From positions 1 to 58,389 of the forward strand of contig JANQQD010000210.1 of assembly GCA_028285185.1 (NCBI GenBank): a DNA stretch of 58,389 bases, given 5' to 3'. The notes under the pieces are model-generated. The model did no database searches, was not told the origin of the DNA, and saw nothing but the letters and a program-made list of their open reading frames with translations. Source of the DNA: Anaerolineae bacterium. GTDB lineage: Bacteria; Pseudomonadota; Alphaproteobacteria; DSM-16000; Inquilinaceae. Shown in pieces: positions 1-8,900 of this stretch (position 1 is its first letter; each line of letters opens with the position of its first letter). Both the position numbers and the translations under genes were made by a program.

Positions 1-260
1 TCGAAGAGCCCCAACCCCGTATGCGCGGCCTCGAACACTTCGCCGGTATGACGGTTCTCCAACGTCACCCGGCGGCGATCGTCGGCCATCAGCCAGAGCT
101 GGTCCTGCAGCGTGAGGCCCCGGTCGAGCGGAAAGGTCGGCTCGGGCGCAAGGCCGTCGGTTTCGAGCGGCTGGCTGAGTGCGGTCGTTCTGCCAAGGGC
201 AACCGACGCCGCCATGGCGATGATCCCGCGCCGTCCCAACACGCCTATGCGGACTGACAT
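1..260 (-). CDS. DUF882 (YcbK-like, peptidase M15-type) exported protein, 5' part
   Basis: Only the first 86 codons are present; the gene runs off the left edge. The protein starts with a twin-arginine-like leader (GRRGIIAMAASVALG), which predicts export by Tat. After a short linker, the segment RRVTLENRHTGEVFEAA matches the start of the DUF882 domain, a zinc D,D-carboxypeptidase-like fold (YcbK relatives) acting on peptidoglycan peptides. The zinc ligands lie beyond the edge and cannot be checked. The start is the ATG at 258-260. The gene points away from the methyltransferase operon at 505, so 261-504 probably holds both promoters. Family assignment rests on the leader and the LENRHTGE signature. 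Confidence 0.7.
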   Translation of the reverse strand, partial: MSVRIGVLGRRGIIAMAASVALGRTTALSQPLETDGLAPEPTFPLDRGLTLQDQLWLMADDRRRVTLENRHTGEVFEAAHTGLGLF

Positions 261-504
261 CCTGCGGTCAACTCCGAGCGTTGCCGAAATTCGATCCCGA
301 TCATCGCACAAGAACATTGCGACGGCCTTATCGACGATGTCACAGAGGCCGGCCGGCATCTTTCGGCGAATGGCATCGGCCATGATGATGGACGCGAACG
401 CGACCGTTGGCGACTGGCTCACCCGGGGCGATCATGATAGGACGGGGTCCAAGCTCAGAGAAGGGTGAGCCGGCCTGCCCCGGTCCGCTTTCGGGGGCCC
501 GACT

Positions 505-1746
505 ATGCCGAAGCGTCTGCTAGAAGATGGCTGCCCCAGTTGTGGCTCGCGGTCGACGCAGATCTTCCATCAGGTACCGAATGTGCCGGCCAGCAGCTGC
601 GTGCTGCTGGACACTGCCGCCGAGGCCCTGGCCTTTCCCCGCGGGGACATTCGCCTGACGTTGTGCAGCGATTGCGGCTTCATTTTCAACGCGGCGTTCG
701 ACCCAGCGCTAACGGAGTATTCCGCCCGCTATGAGGAAACGCAGGGTTTTTCGCCGACGTTCAACCGCTTCCAGGCCGCCCTTGCGGAACGCCTGATCGA
801 ACGGCACGGACTACGCGGCAAGACGATCGTCGAGATCGGATGCGGCAAGGGCGAGTTCTTGAGGCTGATCTGCCGGATGGGCGACTGCCAAGGTCTCGGC
901 TTCGACCCCTCTTACGACCCCAGGCGCGGCGAAGGGGACGATGGTGGGAGGGTCGCTTTCGTCCAGGATCTGTTCACCGAACGCCAGGCCGGGCATGGCG
1001 GCGACTGCATCTGCTGCAAGATGACGCTGGAACATATACCCGATGTCAACGAATTCACGGGTATGGTGCGACGCACCATCGCGTCTGGCGAGCAGCCGGT
1101 CGTGTTCTTTCAGGTCCCCGACACGTCGCCGATCCTGCGGCATGCCGAATTCTGGGACGTGTACTATGAACACTGTTCGTACTTCACGCCGACCTCGCTG
1201 GCGACCCTGTTCGCGCGCAACGGGTTTGAGCTGTTGGATCTGTGGACCGATTACGGTGATCAATACCTGATGATCGAGGCCCGCCCGCAAGAGACTGGCG
1301 CCGCACCGCCACCTCCTCAACCGAAGGCGGTCGCCTCCGTATCGCGGCTGGTCAATGGATTTGCCGCACAGGCGGAAGACGCGGTCCGGCATTGGCAAAA
1401 ACTGTTTGCGAACTGGTCCGCCGCCGGCCAGCGCGTCGCGGTTTGGGGATCGGGGTCAAAGGCCGTGGCATTTCTGACGGCCCTCGGCGTCACGCACGAG
1501 GTGGCCTGCGTGGTCGATATCAACCCGCATCGCCATGGCAAGTACATGCCTGGCATCGGGCATCCCATCGTATCACCGGAGGCGCTGAGAGAGGTTCGTC
1601 CTGACCGCGTTGTCGTCATGAACCCCGTCTATGTCGATGAAATCGCCACTCAGCTGGCGTCACTTGGCCTTACGCCGGAGATTTCGGCGGTCACTGCAAT
1701 CAGCGGCGTTTCGGAAAGTACGAGGAATGCCGCGGGACAAGAATAA
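505..1746 (+). CDS. SAM-dependent methyltransferase, sugar C-methyltransferase type (first of three)
   Basis: A 413-aa protein with three parts: an N-terminal Cys-rich zinc-type domain (CPSCGS near residue 11 and CSDCGF near 56), a Rossmann methyltransferase core with the SAM loop VEIGCGKGEF near 110, and a C-terminal domain with a second nucleotide-type loop (VAVWGSGSKA near 312). This is the plan of NDP-hexose C-methyltransferases (TylC3, TcaB9). The catalytic-region motif is YYEHCSYF instead of the usual YHEHFSYF, keeping the Glu-His pair. The His of LEHIPD is also kept. The Gly-rich HGGSLR motif is missing. It is close to the next gene in layout and motifs, so the two are probably a tandem duplication. 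Substrate unknown; a branched sugar of a surface glycan is inferred from neighbours. Confidence 0.8.
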   Translation: MPKRLLEDGCPSCGSRSTQIFHQVPNVPASSCVLLDTAAEALAFPRGDIRLTLCSDCGFIFNAAFDPALTEYSARYEETQGFSPTFNRFQAALAERLIERHGLRGKTIVEIGCGKGEFLRLICRMGDCQGLGFDPSYDPRRGEGDDGGRVAFVQDLFTERQAGHGGDCICCKMTLEHIPDVNEFTGMVRRTIASGEQPVVFFQVPDTSPILRHAEFWDVYYEHCSYFTPTSLATLFARNGFELLDLWTDYGDQYLMIEARPQETGAAPPPPQPKAVASVSRLVNGFAAQAEDAVRHWQKLFANWSAAGQRVAVWGSGSKAVAFLTALGVTHEVACVVDINPHRHGKYMPGIGHPIVSPEALREVRPDRVVVMNPVYVDEIATQLASLGLTPEISAVTAISGVSESTRNAAGQE

Positions 1747-1756
1747 GACAGAAAGC

Positions 1757-2953
1757 ATGAGTGGCGCACGGACCGCGGAACACCGATGCCCGGTCTGCGG
1801 TGCTCACGGCTTCGCTCCGTTCTTCCGGGTGGGCTCGCTACCTTCACTGTCCTGTGCACTTTGGTCGACGGCGAATGCCGCAAAGGCCTGTCCGCGCGGA
1901 AACATTGAGCTATCCGGCTGCAGAACTTGCGGGTTCATCGCCAATGCCGAATTCGACCCGGCCCTGACGGACTACGATGCGGCTTACGAGAATGCGCTGC
2001 ACTTTTCGGCTGTTTTCCGGGACTACGCCGACCGTGAGGCCCGGCTGCTGATCGATCGATACGATCTGAGAGGCAAGCATATCGTCGAGATCGGATGCGG
2101 CGACGGACAGTTTCTGTCGACGCTTTGCCGGCTCGGCGGGAACACGGCGGTCGGCTACGACCCCAGCTTCGTCGCCGACGACCATGCGCCGCCGCTGCAT
2201 AAGGGTGTGCGGATCGAGCCACGGTACTACACTGACGCGGACGCCGGCCCGCCGCCCGATCTGATTCTCTGCCGTCAGGTGCTGGAGCATATCCCCGATC
2301 CGATCGGATTCCTGCGCAGGATCCGGGACGGGTTGGGCGACGGGGCGCAAACGGTTCTCGCCTTCGAGGTCCCCAATGCCGACTATCTGATCGGCAGGCT
2401 GTCGGTGTGGGACCTGATCTATGAGCACTGCACGTATTTCACGGGCCCGGCGCTGCAGACCCTTTTCTCCCGGGCCGGGTTCGATGTGCGTGATGTGCGC
2501 GAGGGGTTCGGCGGGCTGAATCTCACCATCGAGGCAACCCCCACGGCTGGCCGGGGCCGGACGCGACCCGCCGATCTGACGGCAGAGGCGGCGCAGGTCG
2601 CCGCGCGGATCGAAGCCTTTGGCGGACAGGCCGCAGGGCGCATTGCCGACTGGACGGCGCGATTGAAGGACTGGCAATCCGCTGGCCGGCGGATCGGCCT
2701 GTGGGGCGCCGGCGCACGATCGGCGATGTTCATGAACATGGTCGAGGTGCCCGACGCGGTCGGTGCCGTGGTCGACATCAATCCACGCAAGCACGGCGCC
2801 CATCTGCCGGGCACGGGGCACGCCATCCATCCCCCCGCAGTCTTCAGCGACTTCAAGCCGGAGATCGTCCTGCTGATGAACCCGAACTACCGCGACGAGG
2901 TCGGCAATGCCTTGCACGATCTGGGCGTGGACGCCGACCTGGTGACGACGTGA
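1757..2953 (+). CDS. SAM-dependent methyltransferase, sugar C-methyltransferase type (second of three)
   Basis: A 398-aa paralogue of the upstream gene: N-terminal CPVCGA and CRTCGF pairs, SAM loop VEIGCGDGQF, VLEHIPDP, and C-terminal loop IGLWGAGARS followed by the VVDINPRKHG segment shared with gene 1. The catalytic-region motif reads IYEHCTYF: Glu-His is kept but the Tyr that opens the YHEH motif is Ile, so chemistry or substrate may differ. I place the start at 1757, just before the Cys-rich domain. An alternative in-frame ATG at 1727 overlaps the previous gene and has GGAAAG 8 bases upstream, so that start is possible. Same operon as its neighbours. Confidence 0.78.
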   Translation: MSGARTAEHRCPVCGAHGFAPFFRVGSLPSLSCALWSTANAAKACPRGNIELSGCRTCGFIANAEFDPALTDYDAAYENALHFSAVFRDYADREARLLIDRYDLRGKHIVEIGCGDGQFLSTLCRLGGNTAVGYDPSFVADDHAPPLHKGVRIEPRYYTDADAGPPPDLILCRQVLEHIPDPIGFLRRIRDGLGDGAQTVLAFEVPNADYLIGRLSVWDLIYEHCTYFTGPALQTLFSRAGFDVRDVREGFGGLNLTIEATPTAGRGRTRPADLTAEAAQVAARIEAFGGQAAGRIADWTARLKDWQSAGRRIGLWGAGARSAMFMNMVEVPDAVGAVVDINPRKHGAHLPGTGHAIHPPAVFSDFKPEIVLLMNPNYRDEVGNALHDLGVDADLVTT

Positions 2954-2984
2954 TGGCCTGCAGTCCACATCGGGAGGCGCGGGA

Positions 2985-4247
2985 ATGACGGCCCCTGCCC
3001 CCACCTCGCCCGACGGGTGCCGCTTCTGTGGCGCTACCGACCTGAAGCCGTTTGTCGATCTCGGCATGTCGCCGCTGTGCGAAAGCTTCCTGACGGCCGA
3101 TCAGCTCGACCAAGTGGAGCGTTTCTTTCCGCTGGCCGTACGCGTCTGCCCCTCGTGCTTCCTGGTGCAGCTTCGCGACTATGTCGGGGCGGAGGAGATC
3201 TTTACGGAGTACGCGTACTTCTCCTCCTACTCCAGCTCCTGGCTGGAGCACGCGCGGCTCTATGCCGAGCAGATGATCGACCGGTTCGCGCTGGGCCCGG
3301 ACAGCTTCGTAGTGGAGCTGGCCAGCAACGACGGCTATCTGCTACGCAACTTCGTGGCGCGCGGCATACCGTGCTTAGGCGTGGAGCCGGCAGTGAACGT
3401 GGCCAAGGTGGCCGCCGAGGCTGGTGTGCCGACCCATGTGGCCTTCTTCGGCGCGGCGTGTGCGCAGAGCTTGCTCGGCGAGCGTCGACCTGCCGACCTG
3501 ATCTGCGGCAACAACGTGCTGGCGCAGGTGCCCGACCTCAACGACTTCGTGGCCGGCATCAAGATCCTGCTAGCGCCGGGCGGCGTGGTGACGATCGAGT
3601 GGCCGCATATCCTGCGGCTGATGCGGGAGAACCAGTTCGACACGATCTACCACGAGCATTTCTCTTACTTCTCACTCCACACCCATGAGCGGATCTGGCA
3701 GCGCCACGGCATGCGCGTGTTCGATGTGGAAGAGCTGACGACGCATGGCGGCTCGCTGCGCGTGTTCGGCTGCCATGCGGACGACGCGACCAAGCCGGAA
3801 ACCGACCCCCTGAAGCGCCAGCGCGAGGTCGAACGCGAGGCGGGGCTGGACACGCTTGCAGGCTATGCCCGGTTCACCGAGCGGGTCGAACGCACCAAGC
3901 GCAATCTGCTGTCGTTCCTGATCGATGCGCGCGAGCAGGGCAAGCAGGTCGCCGGATATGGCGCGCCGGGCAAGGGCAATACGCTTTTGAACTACTGCGG
4001 CATCCGCACCGACCTGATCGACTATCTGGTCGACCGCAACCCCTATAAGCATGGGCGCTTCACGCCGGGCACGCACATTCCGATCCATCCGCCCGAGCGG
4101 CTGGAGGAGACACGGCCGGATGTGATCCTGATCCTGCCGTGGAACCTGAAAGACGAGATTGCGGCCCAGCTTGCCTATACCCGCGCCTGGGGCGCGCAGC
4201 TCGTGGTGCCTATCCCTGAGCTTGAGATACTGGACGGACAGCCATGA
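2985..4247 (+). CDS. NDP-sugar C-methyltransferase-like protein (TylC3/TcaB9 family)
   Basis: A 420-aa protein with the full canonical layout: N-terminal zinc-type domain (CRFCGA, CPSCFL), SAM-binding loop VELASNDGYLL near 110-120, the YHEHFSYFS motif at 222-230, HGGSLRVF, and a C-terminal domain with GYGAPGKGNT and LVDRNPYKHGRF. As I recall TcaB9 numbering (Tyr76, His181, Tyr222, Glu224, His225), residues 76, 222, 224 and 225 match exactly here, but position 181 is Gln (NNVLAQVPD instead of AHVPD). Such enzymes methylate C3 of 4-keto-deoxy sugars. A GGGAGG ribosome site precedes the ATG, and the stop overlaps the cytidylyltransferase start by 4 bases, so the two are translationally coupled. 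Confidence 0.85.
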   Translation: MTAPAPTSPDGCRFCGATDLKPFVDLGMSPLCESFLTADQLDQVERFFPLAVRVCPSCFLVQLRDYVGAEEIFTEYAYFSSYSSSWLEHARLYAEQMIDRFALGPDSFVVELASNDGYLLRNFVARGIPCLGVEPAVNVAKVAAEAGVPTHVAFFGAACAQSLLGERRPADLICGNNVLAQVPDLNDFVAGIKILLAPGGVVTIEWPHILRLMRENQFDTIYHEHFSYFSLHTHERIWQRHGMRVFDVEELTTHGGSLRVFGCHADDATKPETDPLKRQREVEREAGLDTLAGYARFTERVERTKRNLLSFLIDAREQGKQVAGYGAPGKGNTLLNYCGIRTDLIDYLVDRNPYKHGRFTPGTHIPIHPPERLEETRPDVILILPWNLKDEIAAQLAYTRAWGAQLVVPIPELEILDGQP

Positions 4248-5059
4248 AGGTCGTGCTTTTCTGCGGTGGCCAGGGCATGCGGCTTCGCGACTATTCGCAC
4301 GATATTCCCAAGCCCATGGTCCCGATCGGCTATCGCCCGATCCTGTGGCATGTGATGAAGTACTATGCCGCCTTCGGGCATAAAGATTTCATCCTGTGCC
4401 TTGGCTACAAGGCCGACTACATCAAGAACTATTTCCTGAACTACAATGAGGCCATTTCCAACGACTTCGTCATTGCCGAGGGCGGTGCCCGGCTGGAAAT
4501 GCTGGCCACCGACATCCATGACTGGCGCATCACCTTCGTCGACACCGGGTTTTCCGCCAATATCGGCGAGCGGCTGAAGGCGGTCGAACCGCATGTGCGC
4601 GACGAGGAGATGTTCCTTGCCAACTACAGCGACAACCTGACGGACTTTCCCCTGCCGCGACTGATCGATCAAGTGCGCGACAGCGGCAAGACCGCCGGCT
4701 TTCTGGCCGTGAAGCCCAGGCACAGCTTCCACCTCGTCGATTTCAAGAACGGCGATCTCGTCAGCCGCATCCGCGATTTCCGCGACACGGACTTGTGGAT
4801 CAATGGTGGCTATTTTGTGCTGCGCCGGGAGATCTTCGATGCCATGGCGCCGGGCGACGAACTGGTGCTGGAGCCCTTCGCCCGCCTGATCGAGCAAGAT
4901 CAGCTGATGGCCCACCGGTACGAAGGTTTCTGGATGGCCATGGAGACCTTCAAGGACAAGCGCGCCCTGGACGACATGTACGAGCAGGAAGACGCGCCCT
5001 GGGAGGTCTGGAAGCGGCGGCCGGACAGCGCGCCGCGGACGAAGGAGCCCGCATCATGA
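4244..5059 (+). CDS. rfbF: glucose-1-phosphate cytidylyltransferase-like nucleotidyltransferase
   Basis: A 271-aa sugar-1-phosphate nucleotidyltransferase. The N-terminal signature VLFCGGQGMRLRDYS and KPMVPIGYRPILWHVMKYY is that of RfbF, which makes CDP-glucose from CTP and glucose 1-phosphate. The distal INGGYFVLRREIFD and the C-terminal segment ending DAPWEVW also match that family. The usual YGDGVAD segment reads YSDNLTD, keeping the metal-binding Asp but changing its neighbours. CDP-glucose normally feeds a CDP-glucose 4,6-dehydratase; no such gene is in the window. It overlaps the methyltransferase upstream and the deacetylase downstream by 4 bases each, so all act in one pathway. The true sugar could differ from glucose. 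Confidence 0.82.
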   Translation: MKVVLFCGGQGMRLRDYSHDIPKPMVPIGYRPILWHVMKYYAAFGHKDFILCLGYKADYIKNYFLNYNEAISNDFVIAEGGARLEMLATDIHDWRITFVDTGFSANIGERLKAVEPHVRDEEMFLANYSDNLTDFPLPRLIDQVRDSGKTAGFLAVKPRHSFHLVDFKNGDLVSRIRDFRDTDLWINGGYFVLRREIFDAMAPGDELVLEPFARLIEQDQLMAHRYEGFWMAMETFKDKRALDDMYEQEDAPWEVWKRRPDSAPRTKEPAS

Positions 5060-5703
5060 TCTCCCTGCAGCTGCCTGCGATCGATCGTCTGCTGGTGCTG
5101 GGCGCCCATTGCGACGATGTGGAGATCGGCTGCGGCGGCACGCTGTTGCATCTGATCGAGCGGCACCCCGGACTGGAGGTCCGGTGGGTCACGTTCTCCA
5201 GCAACCGCGAGCGTCGGGAGGAAACGAGCCGTTCGGCGGAAGCCTTCCTGGCCGGAGCCGGGGTGCGGCACTACGACATCCACGAATACCGTGACGGCTA
5301 CTTCCCGTGGTCGGGTGACGCAATCAAGGACCGGTTCGAGGAGATCGCACAAGCGTACCGGCCGGATGTGGTGCTGACACACCATCGCGACGACCGCCAT
5401 CAGGACCACCGGACGGTCGCGGGCCTGACCTGGAACACGTTCCGCAACCAGCTGGTGCTGGAATACGAGATCCCGAAATGGGATGGCGACCTGGGTCAGC
5501 CGAATGTCTACGTCCCGCTGACGGAAGCCGTCTGCCGCCGCAAGATCGCCAATCTCATGGAATTCTATGGGTCCCAGCGATCACGCGACTGGTTCACCGA
5601 AGATCTGTTCTGGGGGCTGATGCGGATCCGTGGCGTCGAATGCCGCTCCGCAAGCGGGTTTGCAGAGGCCTTCTATGGTTACAAGGTCTCCATCGAAGGT
5701 TGA
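5056..5703 (+). CDS. PIG-L family deacetylase
   Basis: A 215-aa LmbE/PIG-L zinc hydrolase. The zinc motif GAHCDDVEIGCGG near 17-29 is the family's AHPDDE with Cys for Pro, keeping His-x-Asp-Asp. The second motif HHRDDRHQDHR supplies the other His ligand. The family removes N-acetyl groups from amino sugars such as GlcNAc-PI or bacillithiol precursors. Its ATG overlaps the cytidylyltransferase stop (ATGA), so it is the last gene of the operon. An N-deacetylase beside a cytidylyltransferase and methyltransferases suggests a sugar or lipid-linked sugar is deacetylated; PIG-L proteins in such clusters are often of unproven substrate. Confidence 0.85.
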   Translation: MISLQLPAIDRLLVLGAHCDDVEIGCGGTLLHLIERHPGLEVRWVTFSSNRERREETSRSAEAFLAGAGVRHYDIHEYRDGYFPWSGDAIKDRFEEIAQAYRPDVVLTHHRDDRHQDHRTVAGLTWNTFRNQLVLEYEIPKWDGDLGQPNVYVPLTEAVCRRKIANLMEFYGSQRSRDWFTEDLFWGLMRIRGVECRSASGFAEAFYGYKVSIEG

Positions 5704-5724
5704 CGGTGCCTGGCCTTTACCAAG

Positions 5725-5766
5725 AATATTTGGAAAATCCTCTCTATCCGTATGGTGCCAAATATT
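5725..5766. promoter_or_regulatory. 9-bp perfect inverted repeat in AT-rich leader before the giant gene
   Basis: The arms AATATTTGG (5725-5733) and CCAAATATT (5758-5766) are perfect complements separated by 24 bases, in an AT-rich island between the sugar operon and the 1632-aa secreted protein. It could be a two-site operator or an RNA hairpin. No clear -35/-10 pair could be placed. Confidence 0.35.
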
Positions 5767-5925
5767 GTAAGCTCTTCTAAAGGGTTGGGGTCAATCAAGG
5801 TTAAAATCTACCAAGAGTTCGGCTGAAAACATCCCGAAAAGAACGGCAGGGCAATGACATTGCAGAGTCCGCATGGATCGGCATGCGGACGCTCGATTTT
5901 GAAGTGATGTTGGGTGGGATTTGTG

Positions 5926-8900
5926 ATGGCGGAAATCGTAAGCGACGACTTCAACGCTGCGACGCTTGGCGACTCCTGGACTCTCGAAGGGCCGGCCGGG
6001 TCGGCGGGCCTCGCCGTCAGCGGCGATGAGGCGTATCTGGAGCTGACGATTCCGGAAGGCGACTACAACGTCTGGGGCGATAACCGTGCCGCGCGCGTCA
6101 TGCAGGACGCGCCGGACGAAGACTTCGAAATTGAAGCCAGGTTCTTGAGCGAGCCCAGCCAGGGCTATCAGATGCAGGGCCTGCTGATTGAGCAGGACGC
6201 CGATACGTGGCTGCGGTTCGACGTCTACCATGACGGCTCGAACCTGCACATCTTCGGCGCCAGCACGGTCAACGGAAACTCGCAGGCCCGGTTCAACCAG
6301 ATCATCGCCACCGGCGATGCCGCCTATCTCAGGGTGACACGCGCCGGCGACACATGGACGTTCGCCTATTCCAGCGACGGCGAGACCTGGACGACGGCCG
6401 GATCCTACACCCAGGCGCTTTCGGTCAGCTCCGTCGGGGTGTTCGCCGGCTCCACCGGTTATCCGGGCGACGGCCCGGCCTTCACCGCCCAGGTCGACTA
6501 TGTCAACAACACCGCCTCGCCGATCGTGGCGGAGGACGGGGGCAGCGCGAACACGGCGCCGGCCCCGGGGGACGATGCGCTGTCCACGGCGGCCGACACG
6601 GCACTTGTGATCAGCGCCGCGGACCTTCTGGCCAACGACACCGATGCCGACGGTAACGCGCTGAGCCTGTCCGGCTTCGCCCAGCCCGCCAACGGGACAC
6701 TGTCGGACAATGGCGACGGCACGCTGACCTATACGCCCAACGCTGGCTTCAGCGGCACCGACAGCTTCACCTATACGGTCAGCGACGGCACCGACACCGC
6801 CCAGGCTACGGTGTCTGTGACCGTCTCCGCCTCCGATCCCGTCAATACGCCACCCGTTGCTCAGGACGATGCGGCGGCAACGGAGGCAGACACCCCCGTG
6901 GTCCTGTCGGTCGCCGATCTTCTGTCAAATGACAGCGACGCCGACGGCGATGCGCTGAGTCTGTCCGGCTTCGCCCAGCCGGCCAACGGCACGCTCGTGG
7001 ACAATGGCGACGGCACGCTGACCTATACGCCGAACGCCGGATTCAGCGGCGCCGACAGCTTCACCTACACGGTGAGCGACGGCACCGACACCGCCCAGGC
7101 CACGGTCGCCGTCACGGTCTCAGCCCCCGACCCGGTCAATACGCCGCCGGTCGCCGGGAACGACGCGGCATCCACAGTCGAGGGCGCGGCCCTGGTGCTG
7201 TCGATTGCCGATCTCCTGTCGAACGACAGTGACGCCGATGGCGATACGCTGTTCCTGACGGGCTTCACCCAACCTGCCAACGGCACACTGTTCGGCAATG
7301 GCGACGGCACGCTGACCTTTACGCCGAATCCCGGCTTCAGCGGCTTGGACAGCTTCACCTACACCGTCAGCGACGGCGACAGCACGGCGACGGCACGGGT
7401 CGACCTGACCGTCACGTCGGTCAACGGGGCCCCGGTCGCGGCCGATGATGTGGTTTCGACGGGCGTCGGAACAAGTGTCGTCATCGACGTGCTGGCCAAT
7501 GACAGCGATCCCGACGGGGACGCGCTGACGATCACATCGGTTTCACAGCCGTCGCACGGGTCCGTGTCTGTCGACAACAATGGCACGCCGTCCGATCCGA
7601 CTGACGACCGCATCGTCTATACGCCCGACACCGGAGCGGGCGGGGGCACGACCCAGGTGCTGGCGGCCAGCTTCGACGGCGGAACCAACGGCTTCACCTA
7701 TCAGGACGACCTGTTCCGCGGCACATCGCGCGGCGACTACGCCTCCGGTGAATACGAGGGCAATGGCGGACAGTCGGGCGGAGGCCTGGCGGTGGATGTG
7801 GGCGGCATCAATGGCCAGGACATCACCGACGGCATGTCCGGCGGATGGACGACCAGCTTCACGCTGGCCCAGGATGGCCCGGCGACACTGACCTTCAGCT
7901 ACCGCATCGACATGAGCCGTCGGTACGAATCCGACGAATATGTCGAGGTGCTGGCCTCCATCGACGGCGCCCTTATCGGTACGGACGGCAACGACTACAT
8001 CAATCGCCTGTACGGCAGGGGGCCGACCACGGATACCGGTTGGGTCGCCGTCACGTTGGACCTCGGTACGCTGGCGGCGGGCACGCATACCCTGGCGCTA
8101 GGTGGCCATAACAACAAGAAGACGACCACGTCGGAGTCCGCGACCTTCCGGTTCGATGACGTCTCGATAGAGGCCGCAGCAAGCGGATCGAACTTCAGCG
8201 GCACGGACAGCTTCACCTACACGGTCAGCGACGGCACGAATACTGAGACGGCAACGGTGACCGTGGTCGTGGGGGATGATCAGGCCAACACCGCGCCGGT
8301 AGCCGCCGACGATGCCGCCACGACGGCCACAGGCACATCCCTGGTGCTGAGCATCGCCGACCTTCTGGCAAACGACAGCGATGCCGATGGCGATACGCTA
8401 TCGCTGACTGGCTTCACCCAGCCCGCTGGCGGCACGCTGACGGACAACGGCAACGGCACGCTGACCTATACGCCGAACGCCGGCTTTGTCGGCTCGGACA
8501 GCTTCACCTACACCGTCAGCGACGGCACAGACACGGCAACGGCGACCGTCTCGCTGAACGTCGTCCCCGATTCCGGGATCCGGTCGGACGATTTCGACGG
8601 CGGCGCGCTGGACACCATGTGGTCGCTGGAAGGACCGGCCGGCACCGCGACCGTGGCGGCGTCCGGCGGCGACGCCTTTCTGGCTCTGGCGGTGCCGCAG
8701 GGCGACTTCAACGCCTGGCACGACAACCGCGCGGCGCGGCTGATGCAGGATGCGCCGGACGGGGATTTCCAGATCGAGGCGAAGTTCCTATCGGAGCCGA
8801 CGCAGGCGTACCAGAACCAGGGCCTGCTGATCGAACAGGACGCCGACAACTGGCTGCGCTTCGACGTCTATCACGACGGTAACAGCCTGCACATCTTCGG

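Noticed and set aside
1910..3067. Long minus-strand frame (385 aa) across the second methyltransferase
   Set aside because: It mirrors a well-supported gene on the plus strand and its translation has no recognisable motif. High-GC DNA gives long antisense frames.
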